A stretch of 29,640 bases of DNA from a virus. Location: positions 1-29,640 of IMG/VR virus record IMGVR_UViG_3300042090_001080, one strand, 5' to 3'. Below the pieces are notes generated by a model, which was given only the letters and a program-made list of their open reading frames with translations, was not told where the DNA came from and made no database searches. The translations under genes were made by a program, and so were the position numbers. Each line of letters opens with the position of its first letter. Positions within the stretch are counted from its first letter, which is position 1. This document shows positions 9,271 through 17,237 of this stretch, in pieces.

Positions 9271-9458
9271 TAGCTACCTCTTTTCCCGCGTTTGTAATCT
9301 TGTTTGCCCACTAATCCCGGCCGCGCTGCCGACATAGCCCCGTACTGAATGCCCATTCTCTTCTTGGAAGGAGGATTTGGCTCTTGTCTTTGCGCTCTGT
9401 TGTCCGGATCAATCGGCTGCACTGGAGCCGTTTTCCCGCGGAATTGGCGCTGATTCAT
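9270..9458 (-). CDS. Small basic protein between ejection genes
   Basis: A 62-residue protein, MNQRQFRGKTAPVQPIDPD at its start and ending in GKQDYKRGKRGS. I place the start at 9458, just after the stop of the upstream gene (9466), although the same frame opens further upstream inside that gene. It is Arg/Lys/Pro-rich with no hydrophobic core, so it may be a nucleic-acid-binding or virion accessory peptide. The stop overlaps the start of the next gene in TAATG. Confidence 0.5.
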   Translation of the reverse strand: MNQRQFRGKTAPVQPIDPDNRAQRQEPNPPSKKRMGIQYGAMSAARPGLVGKQDYKRGKRGS

Positions 9459-9465
9459 TGTGTTT

Positions 9466-9996
9466 TTAGCCAATTGGACCGCCAGTATTATAATTGTTCG
9501 TGGTTTGAGGCCGGCTAACCCAACCTTGCGCGACAGGTCCTGCCACACCTAAGCCCGTCTGGAGTAATTGCTGCCAAAGAGGAGGCTGTTTCTGCAAGTA
9601 TGCGAATCCCGGCGTTTGGATGCCTTGTTGCTGTTGACCTTGGCCAAGTCCGCCGAGCCCCTGGGAAGCCCCTAGCTGCATCTGAGCCAGCATTGAAGCT
9701 AGATTAGTGTTTAGATCCGCTCCGCTGGAAGCAAGCGCCTGATTGAGCCCTGTGCCCCCTTTAGAGCCTTGCCCAAATGCCTGCAGAATGTTCGGAACGG
9801 TCTGTTGACGGAAGTTGTTCTGCGCCTGATTTGTGATCGAACTGCCAGCCGTTCCCCCTGGTAGAAGATCCTTAAAACCCGCTGCGGCTGCCTGAGTGTT
9901 GGCCTGTCCAGAGGTAAGTTGCGAAAGAAGTGATTGCATCTGTTCAGGCAGAAGTGTTTGCTTTTGCGTGTAGCCGCCGCCCTTGCTTTGACCCAT
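9466..9996 (-). CDS. Gln/Gly-rich virion protein (gp7-like position)
   Basis: A 176-residue protein starting MGQSKGGGYTQKQTLLPEQ. Residues 17-140 are rich in Gln, Leu, Gly and Ala, including LGGLGQGQQQQG; the C-terminus has a WQQLLQTGLGVAGPVAQGW helix and ends NTGGPIG. Proteins of this kind (Q-L-S-Q-L-T-S-G-Q) are common in podovirus virion modules upstream of the larger ejection proteins. The gene is preceded by the GNAT gene with a 16-bp gap. Function in DNA ejection is inferred from context only. Confidence 0.55.
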   Translation of the reverse strand: MGQSKGGGYTQKQTLLPEQMQSLLSQLTSGQANTQAAAAGFKDLLPGGTAGSSITNQAQNNFRQQTVPNILQAFGQGSKGGTGLNQALASSGADLNTNLASMLAQMQLGASQGLGGLGQGQQQQGIQTPGFAYLQKQPPLWQQLLQTGLGVAGPVAQGWVSRPQTTNNYNTGGPIG

Positions 9997-10012
9997 GATT
10001 CACCTTGGAACT

Positions 10013-10453
10013 TTAATTTGGATTATATTCTAACAGCGTTATTTTAGATCTCTTAAATCCATGCTTAATAAAAAATCGCTCATTTGTACTGCACCACAAC
10101 ACGCGCGGCGCGCCCGTCTTTTCTTGCAGCGTAGCGAGAAACCCGATCGCTTTCTTAATGCCTTCGCCCTTTCCCCAGTAGTCTTTAGCGATTGAGAACG
10201 TGTTCACAAACAGCGTCTGATCTAGAGCATTTAGTTCAGCCCATAGATAGCCTTGAATCTTCTTTTCTGGGTCTATGAGGACGTAGAGGAAGTTGTACGG
10301 ATTTTCTATTTGCTCGCTCTGATAAGCCAAGAACTGATCGGCAGAGAACGTTCGTCCTTTCACCGCCTCTATCAGCTCCTGAGGAATTAAATGTGGGATT
10401 TTGAGCCGAACAAATTCTAGCTCATCTATTGAAAAAGTCGCTTTGGTTTCCAT
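10013..10453 (-). CDS. GNAT-family N-acetyltransferase-like protein
   Basis: A 146-residue protein of the usual GNAT length. The fold order is visible: an N-terminal helical part, strand YNFLYVLIDPEKKIQGYLWAE, a strand near TLFVNTFSIAKDYW, then the acetyl-CoA-binding loop GKGEGIKKAIGFL (about 95-107), a helix, and the late strand PRVLWCSTN with FFIKHGFKRSK, the FYxxxGF-type ending. Known GNAT enzymes acetylate amines with acetyl-CoA; the substrate here is unknown. It lies between tail and ejection-protein genes, in line with them. It may modify a virion protein or a host protein, or be a virion component. Confidence 0.7.
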   Translation of the reverse strand: METKATFSIDELEFVRLKIPHLIPQELIEAVKGRTFSADQFLAYQSEQIENPYNFLYVLIDPEKKIQGYLWAELNALDQTLFVNTFSIAKDYWGKGEGIKKAIGFLATLQEKTGAPRVLWCSTNERFFIKHGFKRSKITLLEYNPN

Positions 10454-10462
10454 TAATTGTAC

Positions 10463-10906
10463 CTATTGCGTACCGATTATTCGGATGTTGAAGTTTCCGC
10501 TTTTTCCGCTTGCTGAGTGCGCTATCTGAAAGTTGGTCGCTGTGCTCGTTATTGTCAGCGTAATCCCGCTCCATACTCCCGTCGATCCATTTTGTGAACC
10601 CAGTACATTTATCACACCAGCACTTGTTGCTGAAGCCTTTGAAAGTGCCGCCGTTAGGCAAGGCAATGTATTGTTTGTTCCGGACACACATACGATAAAC
10701 GCTCCGAAGTTTGCTAGATTTGGGATGTTCGTCGCAGCGGAAGTGATAGCTATCGTAAAGTAGGAATTGTCTTTGGCATTTACTGCCTGAGCAATAGCCT
10801 CGTAAGTGCGTGTGAAATAAGGAATAAAAAGTTCGTCTTGTTGAGGAACAATGGTCGATGTCGGAAGGATGCCCTGGTATATTGGATCATTCAGATTTAG
10901 ACTCAT
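10463..10906 (-). CDS. Tail-associated protein
   Basis: A 147-residue protein. The start is the ATG at 10906, which overlaps the stop of the tail hub gene in ATGA; the open frame extends further upstream but into that gene. It begins MSLNLNDPIYQGILPTSTIV and has a beta-rich C-terminal half (SGITLTITSTATNFQIAHSA then GNFNIRIIGTQ) like a small jelly-roll or fibre-cap domain. No catalytic motif is seen. Position suggests a tail accessory protein. Confidence 0.6.
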   Translation of the reverse strand: MSLNLNDPIYQGILPTSTIVPQQDELFIPYFTRTYEAIAQAVNAKDNSYFTIAITSAATNIPNLANFGAFIVCVSGTNNTLPCLTAALSKASATSAGVINVLGSQNGSTGVWSGITLTITSTATNFQIAHSASGKSGNFNIRIIGTQ

Positions 10907-12933
10907 GGCGTCAACCTGCCGGCTGGACGAGCCCACAGCACGAATCCCAGAATCTTGAAGGCAGCGTCCTCAGACGGATCAATGGTCATCTGGATGAATT
11001 CACCTATCAGATTGCAGTAGACACGCTTCCACGCGAATTCTGCATTTGCTGGTCCATCCAGTGTCAATGTACGTGTAGCCGCGCTTTCATCGCTATTCGA
11101 CACATAGAAATCGAGCGTTAATTGAATCGGCGTTGCTGGATTAACAGAAGAGACACTGTAATATATATCTATGTATCCAAACTGTGTCTTCTGCCCTAGC
11201 TGCATGAAGGGATTCCAACGCGTTGTGGTGATAGTCACTGGGAAGGAAACACCTGAGTCGGCAACTGTGGATTCCCCATCACGCACAGCCATAGGGTTGT
11301 CTAAGTGGTACACGTTGCCATTGGTGTCACCGCCCAGCAAAATTGGGGAAGTCGTCTGAGTCCCATAGGAATTCCAAGTCTGGTCCATGTTTTCCCAAAT
11401 GTCCACCCCAGCAACATCCAGATCTGCCCAGGTGATACCCGAAGTTGCATTGAAGAAACCCATACAGGTCATGGGGAAAGAATTTTCGTAAGTCGCCCAG
11501 GTATTCTCCAAAAAGTTGTACACTAAAGTCTCATCCGATCCTGGAGCAACACCCGCAACAGGGAGATTTTTGCATGCAACGCTCGGATAGAACATCCAAG
11601 TCTGGTTCAGATTGTCATAGCGAATCCCGTAATCTTGGGAGAAATACTGCTGCGATATTTGGGTTTCGTAGTAGTCGATAATGTTAATGTCGAAGCGCTG
11701 CACATTCACGCCATCACATCCGAGAAAACCGGTAGATCCAAGATTAGTCACGCGCTCATCGTATGACACCGAGGCATAAGGACACTTTATGCTCTTTGTT
11801 GAGTTAATGCGACGGAAAATGAAAGGATTGGCGCTGATTCCGCTGTTTTGGAACGTCCACGTAGAATTGGTAAACGACACTATCAAGTTGTCTCGTAGGA
11901 AATCCGCGGAGATAAGCTGGTCTCCAGTAGCTGCAGACACGGCTCCCCCGTTACCAGCCACGTCACCAATGAAATTAAATGGATTGAACGATGCACTAAA
12001 ATAGATATCTTGATTCGCCGCATTGGATTCTCCAAATATTGTAGGTCTAATTAACAAAAGCCTATTGTTATAGGTCTTCACGTCAAGAGCGGTTTCAATG
12101 TAGGAATCATATGTCGAATCAATGTAGAATATAGGGCGCGATAAGTTGGTGCCATCGAAAATGGTGACTGGGTCGTTGTTATTGGTCATGTAAAGATTGC
12201 TGGCGGCAAGTGCAGTGATTGAAGAAGTGGGTTGCCAGTTGGTCCAGTTAAAGAAGTTCGAAATGTTTCCAGAGAAATAGGCGCCTGTAGTTTGCGCCTG
12301 TATGCTCAGCGTCAAATTATAAGACGAACCTATTGTGACCGTAAATGACACAGCTCCACTCACATAGTCAATCGTCCCGCTTCCACCGGAAAAAATCCCA
12401 GATCCACCCGAAAATCCTCCAGATCCGTCATCGCTCACGACTCCTACAACACTCGGTGGAATAGTCGGGCTTGCCACCGTTCCGTTATTATAGGCCGTGA
12501 TTGTTACGGAAGAAGGAACCAAGTTCTGCCAAAAAGTTGAGATTGTTCCAACAGCAGGTAAAGCGCTGGTGGCTCCCGTTACAGCGTTTTCCCAGAATAT
12601 AGAATTAGATCCGCCAATGTTGGTTAACAGACTGAATGTTCCCGTGTCGGTAGTGCTACCGGGAGCATAGACATAAGCATTTTCGGTAGTCGCTACAATC
12701 AACTGAATTCCACCAGATGACTCATTCTGGTACTGCATGATGCCCATTACCGGATTTGTATCTGCTAGTTGATTGCCAAATACTGTGGACCCATTTCGCT
12801 TTTGGAGCACACCTCTGTAAACATAAGCATTCACAAGTGGCTCGAACGCATCTTGCGGCCTGATCCAGGGCTGCAAATAATTGTACAACCCTGTCTTGAA
12901 TTCAGAAATAAGGAAGGGTTGGTAGCCTGCCAT
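10903..12933 (-). CDS. Tail hub / gp10-like tail stabilisation protein
   Basis: The 676-residue protein begins MAGYQPFLISEFKTGLYNYL. It has repeated beta-strand blocks, FSASFNPFNFIGDVAGNGGA and AATGDQLISADFLRDNLIVS, and the pattern of seven-bladed propeller proteins that close the head-tail connector (P22 gp10, T7 tail tubular protein B). It follows a gp4-like connector gene and a small tail protein, with a one-base TAATG-type overlap at 12933. Its length and place fit the nozzle/hub. Family membership is by position and overall layout, not by a diagnostic motif. Confidence 0.65.
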   Translation of the reverse strand: MAGYQPFLISEFKTGLYNYLQPWIRPQDAFEPLVNAYVYRGVLQKRNGSTVFGNQLADTNPVMGIMQYQNESSGGIQLIVATTENAYVYAPGSTTDTGTFSLLTNIGGSNSIFWENAVTGATSALPAVGTISTFWQNLVPSSVTITAYNNGTVASPTIPPSVVGVVSDDGSGGFSGGSGIFSGGSGTIDYVSGAVSFTVTIGSSYNLTLSIQAQTTGAYFSGNISNFFNWTNWQPTSSITALAASNLYMTNNNDPVTIFDGTNLSRPIFYIDSTYDSYIETALDVKTYNNRLLLIRPTIFGESNAANQDIYFSASFNPFNFIGDVAGNGGAVSAATGDQLISADFLRDNLIVSFTNSTWTFQNSGISANPFIFRRINSTKSIKCPYASVSYDERVTNLGSTGFLGCDGVNVQRFDINIIDYYETQISQQYFSQDYGIRYDNLNQTWMFYPSVACKNLPVAGVAPGSDETLVYNFLENTWATYENSFPMTCMGFFNATSGITWADLDVAGVDIWENMDQTWNSYGTQTTSPILLGGDTNGNVYHLDNPMAVRDGESTVADSGVSFPVTITTTRWNPFMQLGQKTQFGYIDIYYSVSSVNPATPIQLTLDFYVSNSDESAATRTLTLDGPANAEFAWKRVYCNLIGEFIQMTIDPSEDAAFKILGFVLWARPAGRLTP

Positions 12934-13487
12934 TAATACCCTATAGCTATATAATAAATCGCTTCGCCCTCAGGGGATTTAACAGTCACGCCTGTAGTGG
13001 TAAATCCCATGATTTTAAGAATATTTCCGGTGAGAGGAGTATTTCGTCCCGTCGCTGTAACTGAGATACACGCGTTAGGAAATGCAGTAGAAAAATTATT
13101 CGTTATTCCCGAACCATTTGAATTTCCAGATCCGCATCTCACTTGCAATCCTCCGGGAATGAATCCTTCTCCACTCGATGCGTTAAGCGTAGAATCCGTC
13201 ATTTGTACAGATTCAGTCGCATTTGCAAACATCACTTCTTGGGTACTATAACCAGCAGGAACTGTAGGATAGATGACTGATTGAGTTCCACTTGGGGAAG
13301 GAACCGATGCTGCCTGATCGAAAGTGACTTGCTTGTGATGCCCAGTGCCATTGGCGCTCCCAGTCCAAAAAGGAGAGTGGTCTACTGAGAACTGCGTGTT
13401 GAGCTGACCAAAGTTTGCTAAAAGTTGGGATTGACTGATAGACAAGACGTTGTTTGGCTGCGGTATATTTGGATTGTAGCTGCTCAT
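12933..13487 (-). CDS. Tail protein with gp53-like C-terminal domain
   Basis: A 184-residue protein, MSSYNPNIPQPNNVLSISQS at the start. Residues 20-55 (LLANFGQLNTQFSVDHSPFW, then HHKQVTFD) match the N-terminal attachment segment found in many phage tail proteins, where FxVxH and GKHKxVTF recur. The C-terminus (about 130-184: FPNACISVTATG, then ILKIMGFTTTGVTV and YYIAIGY) resembles the gp53-type fibre C-terminal domain that ends in YWIAIGY. It sits between the connector and the tail hub, coupled to both by overlapping start/stop codons. Probably a short tail spike or needle-like component. Confidence 0.65.
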   Translation of the reverse strand: MSSYNPNIPQPNNVLSISQSQLLANFGQLNTQFSVDHSPFWTGSANGTGHHKQVTFDQAASVPSPSGTQSVIYPTVPAGYSTQEVMFANATESVQMTDSTLNASSGEGFIPGGLQVRCGSGNSNGSGITNNFSTAFPNACISVTATGRNTPLTGNILKIMGFTTTGVTVKSPEGEAIYYIAIGY

Positions 13488-14377
13488 TAGAACCTCGGTA
13501 CGCCTTGAAGTGGTGTGTATTGTTGAATCGTTCGGCTAAGCGCCACATTCTCCTCGCGCTTGAAGACCGCGTAATATCTGTCGTAGTTGTCTGTGTCGCC
13601 AATGTCGGCAAACCAATCCAGCGCCGCTCCATACGCAATGAGAGGACCCCATTCCATTTGGGTAGGCGTGCTAGTTGGAGTATCCAATCCCAAAGGAAGA
13701 ACAAATCCTTGCATTTGGATCTGATAGACTTGATCCGGCACTGGCATAAACTGGAATTCGTTTTGGAAGAACAACACGCCCTGTGGTCGGTTGCCTTGGT
13801 ACGCAATATATTTATCGTAAACCGTTAAGGCAGAGTTAGGTGCAACTCCGAATGTGGCTGAAAAGGCTCCCGTCAGATAGTTGATTGTGCCGTAACCGGT
13901 TGTAGGAGCAACGGGCTCTAAAATTCCCTGTCCGTTATCTTGTAAGACTTGCACGCTGTCGGTGATAAAATAGCTTCCTGGTATGATCGGAAAGCCTTGA
14001 GTATTCCCCGTGAAAGTGAACTGAGACCCAGTACCGGCAGCAACAACATCAACATTATACTGTTGTGGCCAATCCTGCAAAAAAATGTCAGGGTCTTCGT
14101 AAAAAATGAGCGGAAATCCATCTGCGTATGCTCCTGGTGAATCGGTTAAATACGCTCCCGGGAACGAATAAACGTTGATCCCAGGAGTCGTTTTAAAGGT
14201 CAGATAGTTGTTCTGAATCTGCACCTTCAACTCATTTGGCATCTTGTAAATGTAGTAGTTGTTTATGTACGCATTTACAGTCGCATCGGATGCCTGATCC
14301 GTGCTCGGGGTCCCCGTGATGTTTCTAAACTTCACATTTATGTTAGAAAGGGTCCAACCCGAAGTGGATATGCTCAT
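13487..14377 (-). CDS. Head-completion / tail adaptor protein (gp4-like)
   Basis: A 296-residue protein. The start is the ATG at 14377 that overlaps the previous stop as TAATG; an in-frame ATG ten codons upstream lies inside the previous gene. It starts MSISTSGWTLSNINVKFRNI and contains ATVNAYINNYYIYKMPNEL, the helix-turn characteristic of podoviral adaptor proteins that clamp the portal ring (P22 gp4 / tail tubular A). The C-terminal part (about 200-296) holds FQNEFQFMPVPDQVYQIQ and WGPLIAYGAALDWFADIGD, which fit the adaptor fold. It lies just upstream of tail genes, as expected. Confidence 0.65.
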   Translation of the reverse strand: MSISTSGWTLSNINVKFRNITGTPSTDQASDATVNAYINNYYIYKMPNELKVQIQNNYLTFKTTPGINVYSFPGAYLTDSPGAYADGFPLIFYEDPDIFLQDWPQQYNVDVVAAGTGSQFTFTGNTQGFPIIPGSYFITDSVQVLQDNGQGILEPVAPTTGYGTINYLTGAFSATFGVAPNSALTVYDKYIAYQGNRPQGVLFFQNEFQFMPVPDQVYQIQMQGFVLPLGLDTPTSTPTQMEWGPLIAYGAALDWFADIGDTDNYDRYYAVFKREENVALSRTIQQYTPLQGVPRF

Positions 14378-14787
14378 TATGCCGCTCTCCGTGGTGCCGA
14401 TCTGCACTGGAATATGTAGCGGCGAGATTCAATGAAGGACTCGGGATGGCCGTCAACGCCTTTTCGATACGAGTATTGAGGCTCATTGCAAGACTCAAGG
14501 TGATCAATCACTTCTTCTGGAAGCTCGTGTTCTAGCCCGTGATATAGCGTGTAATTCTTCAATGGATGTGTTGCACTTGCGTAGTGAAAACAAAGGGCGA
14601 CGCCCGGATCTCTGTTATTCAAAAACACAAATTTCTTCATTTTTGGGATGGACTTTGCGATCACAATCTTTTCTGGATCATAAGCCTGGATTGGAGGAAG
14701 CCCCTCTGGGTTTTCTTTAAGTAAGTTTTCAGCAATCACTTCTGATTTCGCATCATTAAGTCTTTGCATCTTGCGTGGTCTTGCCAT
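14377..14787 (-). CDS. Hypothetical head-region protein
   Basis: A 136-residue protein starting MARPRKMQRLNDAKSEVIAE. The N-terminal 30 residues are basic and helical. Residues 45-115 (MKKFVFLNNRDPGVALCFHY, then YTLYHGLEHELPEEVIDHLE) look like a compact alpha/beta domain of the kind seen in small phage head proteins next to connector genes. No named family can be assigned. It is coupled to the adaptor gene by the TAATG overlap and lies 10 bp after the 120-residue gene. Confidence 0.5.
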   Translation of the reverse strand: MARPRKMQRLNDAKSEVIAENLLKENPEGLPPIQAYDPEKIVIAKSIPKMKKFVFLNNRDPGVALCFHYASATHPLKNYTLYHGLEHELPEEVIDHLESCNEPQYSYRKGVDGHPESFIESRRYIFQCRSAPRRAA

Positions 14788-14796
14788 GTTATTGTC

Positions 14797-15159
14797 CTAT
14801 AAAATGTTCTGGAATGGGGTGTTAAAAGTTTGCTGGCCTTGAGTCTGCGTGACCGGCTGGCCTGTATCGATGCAGATCACTCCGCCGCCTCTATATGCTG
14901 GGAATTGCGTGGAGTTCACATCTACAACGAACTGAGTGCTATTTAAAACGTCTACAATGAGGCAAGTGACGCCGTTGATAGGTAACATACCTTGCACCTG
15001 TTTGACTGTAACCTGGGTCACGTATTGGTCCTTTACGGTAAATGAATAGGTTGGACACGTGATCGTAGCCTGTGAGGCATTCGTGATGCCTGTAATGGGA
15101 TAAACTGTCTGGAGCCATTCGTTTGGAGATGGATACGTGACAGATGGAGGATTGCCCAC
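14797..15159 (-). CDS. Virion protein with FCCH-like beta module
   Basis: A 120-residue protein starting with GTG at 15159, 16 nt after a copy of the phage promoter and with AAGG upstream. Most of it is a single beta module: ITGITNASQATITCP, QVTVKQVQGMLPINGVTC and FVVDVNSTQF followed by AYRGGGV. This order (sAxPavVt, GM..iNG, F.vdvnst.f..y..gG) is the module often annotated in phage structural proteins as similar to the ubiquitin-activating E1 FCCH domain. A second copy lies in the 246-residue capsid-region protein. It is probably a decoration or connector protein; there is no enzyme motif. The C-terminus (TGQPVTQTQGQQTFNTPFQ) is low complexity. Confidence 0.6.
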   Translation of the reverse strand: MGNPPSVTYPSPNEWLQTVYPITGITNASQATITCPTYSFTVKDQYVTQVTVKQVQGMLPINGVTCLIVDVLNSTQFVVDVNSTQFPAYRGGGVICIDTGQPVTQTQGQQTFNTPFQNIL

Positions 15160-15174
15160 AGTTTACCTTTTGTC

Positions 15175-15192
15175 TCTAAATAAAAGTTTACA
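15175..15192 (-). promoter_or_regulatory. Putative phage promoter, copy B
   Basis: On the minus strand TGTAAACTTTTATTTAGA, ending 16 nt before the GTG start of the 120-residue gene. Identical to copy C. It follows directly on the two hairpins that close the capsid transcript. Confidence 0.65.
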
Positions 15193-15204
15193 CTAAAGAT
15201 ACAA

Positions 15205-15224
15205 GGCTGTCAAAAAAGACAGCC
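15205..15224 (-). terminator. Hairpin between capsid and connector operons
   Basis: A perfect 7-bp stem GGCTGTC/GACAGCC with a six-base loop of A (plus strand), U in minus-strand RNA. No U-tract follows the stem, so it is an atypical intrinsic terminator. A second stem, GGCAGA/TCTGCC, lies at 15249-15266 between this hairpin and the end of the 246-residue gene. Placed after the capsid genes and before promoter copy B. Confidence 0.45.
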
Positions 15225-15248
15225 CTGGTCGAATCTAATTCAACTAGA

Positions 15249-15266
15249 GGCAGATCTCGTTCTGCC
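15249..15266 (-). other. Second hairpin in the same intergenic region
   Basis: Stem GGCAGA/TCTGCC (6 bp) around a 6-nt loop, 16 bp after the stop of the 246-residue gene. It may act with the 15205 hairpin to end or attenuate transcription, or protect the capsid mRNA 3' end. Confidence 0.4.
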
Positions 15267-15281
15267 CCTGCAACGAAAGCC

Positions 15282-16022
15282 TTATGCGCTAGTAAAATCC
15301 GCATCCAGGTAAGCAACATATTCCCACAAATCACTTGTGTTCACCATCAAAGAAGTGCCCATCGTCAATCCGATCGTTCCTGCGTTATAAATAGGAGCGT
15401 TCAAAATTTGCGAAGTGTTCGTCTGAGCAGGTGGGAATCCAGGCGCATTTCCAGAAGACAATTGTCCCCCTTGCAGCGCTGGAATACCAGTGATAATGTT
15501 GGCGATACCACCACTAACATAGCTGGAGAACCCAGTTGTGTTAATGTTGACTACGAAACTTCCGCTAGTCGCGCTCTGAACAACGCCCCGTAGAGTGTTG
15601 ATCTGAGTCATACCTACGACGTTGCTGAAGGTCACAGTGGTGACTCCGTAGTCGTTAGAAGTAAAGCTGTTAGCCGCCGTGATCACAGCCTGTGCTGCTT
15701 TAGAGATCCCCGTGATCGCCAAATTAGACGAAGGGAACAAAGAAGCATCAGGAGTTGCGTAAGGAGTGAATCCGTTCGAAACAATGAGACCAAAGCTCAT
15801 TACACCGTCTGCGCCAGATGTCCAGTTATAAGCCGAACCGTTAGCGAGATCGTTGTACCACTCGGACATCAAAACTTGAGGTTCAGCTGGATAGCTTCCG
15901 CCCGAGTTGTAAGTCTGAGTGTAGTTGGTCATTTTAAAATAGCTAGGGATAAATCCCAGGACTAAGTTTTGGGCAACGCCTCCATCTGCAACGGAGAAGG
16001 TGCCTTTTCTGATAACTGCCAT
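15282..16022 (-). CDS. Capsid-associated protein with FCCH-like module
   Basis: A 246-residue protein starting MAVIRKGTFSVADGGVAQNL, 10 bp after the capsid gene, with GGAG upstream. The middle (about 100-180) is the same module as in the 120-residue gene: ITGISKAAQAVITAANSFT, TVTFSNVVGMTQINTLRG, then FVVNINTTGFSSYVSGG. The N-terminal 100 residues and the C-terminal part (SLMVNTSDLWEYVAYLDADF) differ. A gene of this kind directly after the major capsid gene is usual in N4-gp56 phages, where it is thought to be a minor capsid or decoration protein. The module carries no catalytic residues. Confidence 0.6.
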   Translation of the reverse strand: MAVIRKGTFSVADGGVAQNLVLGFIPSYFKMTNYTQTYNSGGSYPAEPQVLMSEWYNDLANGSAYNWTSGADGVMSFGLIVSNGFTPYATPDASLFPSSNLAITGISKAAQAVITAANSFTSNDYGVTTVTFSNVVGMTQINTLRGVVQSATSGSFVVNINTTGFSSYVSGGIANIITGIPALQGGQLSSGNAPGFPPAQTNTSQILNAPIYNAGTIGLTMGTSLMVNTSDLWEYVAYLDADFTSA

Positions 16023-16031
16023 AGTGTCTCC

Positions 16032-17222
16032 TTATGCCGAAGCCAATGTTGAAGTCATTCTGGTAATCCAGTTGTCATTGAGGATACGAGTAGCGAATGG
16101 ATATTTATACCCAACCGTTCCGCGCTGATTCAATGGGTCGGCAGTACCGGAAGCCCCGAGAGGTTTCACGATAAATTCAGCCTCTTTGGCTCCAAGACGA
16201 ACAACGCCGTATGCTTCTTGTCCAAGGACAAAAGAGCTATAGACGTTAGGCGACGCGCCGTTGCTGTAACCGTTGGTGTTCAACAGCCAGCGAACGTTAC
16301 GCGTTGCGCCCCACTCTGCTTCCAGAGCATTCATTGGGTTTGGATAGTTAGCAGCTTGGATAAAGCTGGAAACTGCTTCCAAATCAGACTGCATGTCAAC
16401 CGACATGAAGCCCCAGTAGGAGCTACGTACGGGACTTGTGCCGAATTTATTCTCGCCAGGGAGAGGATTCGTCATCAATCGCGCATTGCCCTGTCTCAAA
16501 GCAACAATCGCAGTTTGGATATCTGCGTCTGTAATCTCAGTCGGCGATTGGCCGTTTAGTCCATGCGAACACGCAATGGTGCTGGCCGTCGACACCATCA
16601 TATCGCGGATAAGCGTATCCAAGGTCAAGCCGAGTTGGAGCGAAAGAACTTTCGTTGCTTCGTTTAAAACTCGATCCTGCACGACATATTGTACCTGATC
16701 CGTTCGAAAAAGGTCTGTTACTTTTATGACCACGTCGCAGTGGCGGAGGGTCTTGTTATTCCCCTCTCCCATGATTTCTCATAGGGCCCGACTATCGCAT
16801 CACCTTTCGGTGTTTTCTCACTTAGTCTGTCACGGTTGAATATAAATTCCGATTATAATCATTCCGCCTTGTTGTCCGTCCGCTTAAGCGGCGAGGAGAT
16901 CCAAGTCAATTAGAGAAAATTTATTTACTGCACCACAACGGTTTTTAATGGTGCAAAACGATCCATACCATTGGACCTGCGCTTTAAAGTCGGTAACCGA
17001 CAGTTGATCGCCTGGAGGCGTTTGCCCATCGGTGAGGGGGACCGACGCAGCTGTAAGAGTACCATATCTTCGGAATACCATCTGGTCGCCCGAATTTAAA
17101 GGGATCTGCCGTTTTTGCGCGAACAAATCGTAGATGAAGTATGGTCTCGCGAGAGCCAGCAACAATCTATCGAAGTATGTTCTCACTTCTGGCGGCAGTT
17201 GTGTTAAACCTGTAATTGCCAT
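16032..17222 (-). CDS. Major capsid protein, N4-gp56 family, split by a group I intron
   Basis: Read as two exons: 17222..16948 and 16704..16032 (minus). Exon 1 gives 91 residues plus two bases; exon 2 supplies the third base. Splicing gives 315 residues and the junction reads SFCTITDQVQYVVQDRVLNE, a run characteristic of N4-gp56 major capsid proteins. N-terminal LPPEVRTYFDRLLLALARPY and the NSGDQMVFRRYGTL stretch also fit the family. Without splicing, the first part ends at a stop inside the intron (16884) and the second part would need an ATG inside the intron (16772). The shell forms with the scaffold encoded just upstream. Family lengths are usually somewhat longer (about 350-400), so this is a short member. 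Confidence 0.9.
16705..16947 (-). ncRNA. Group I self-splicing intron in the major capsid gene
   Basis: 243 nt, minus strand. P1: exon end TGCACCAT pairs fully with intron GTGGTGCA, with the U-G wobble at the splice site. P10: intron CCGTT, just before the guide, pairs with the exon 2 start AACGG. Core: P7 strands GACTA (16823-16827) and TAGTC (16790-16794); a four-pair ACTT/AAGT P3 candidate; P8 CACC-GAAA-GGTG (16801-16812); P9 CCC(T)ATGA-GAAA-TCATGGG (16768-16786); a GGAGGG stretch with a downstream CCCTCC, and a CCAC/GTGG stem near the 3' end. The intron ends in G, as expected. The P4-P6 domain was not folded confidently. No homing endonuclease is present. Splicing gives an uninterrupted capsid frame. 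Confidence 0.9.
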
Positions 17223-17237
17223 TTTGTTTCTCTGTTA

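Noticed and set aside
13246-13806. 186-residue frame overlapping two tail genes
   Set aside because: It is a shadow of the connector and tail genes, Arg/Ser-rich, and overlaps both, which have normal coupling.
16772-16884. Two separate capsid genes: 112 residues from 17222 and 246 residues from 16772
   Set aside because: Both the first stop and the second start lie inside the intron. Splicing removes both and restores a continuous family-typical sequence.
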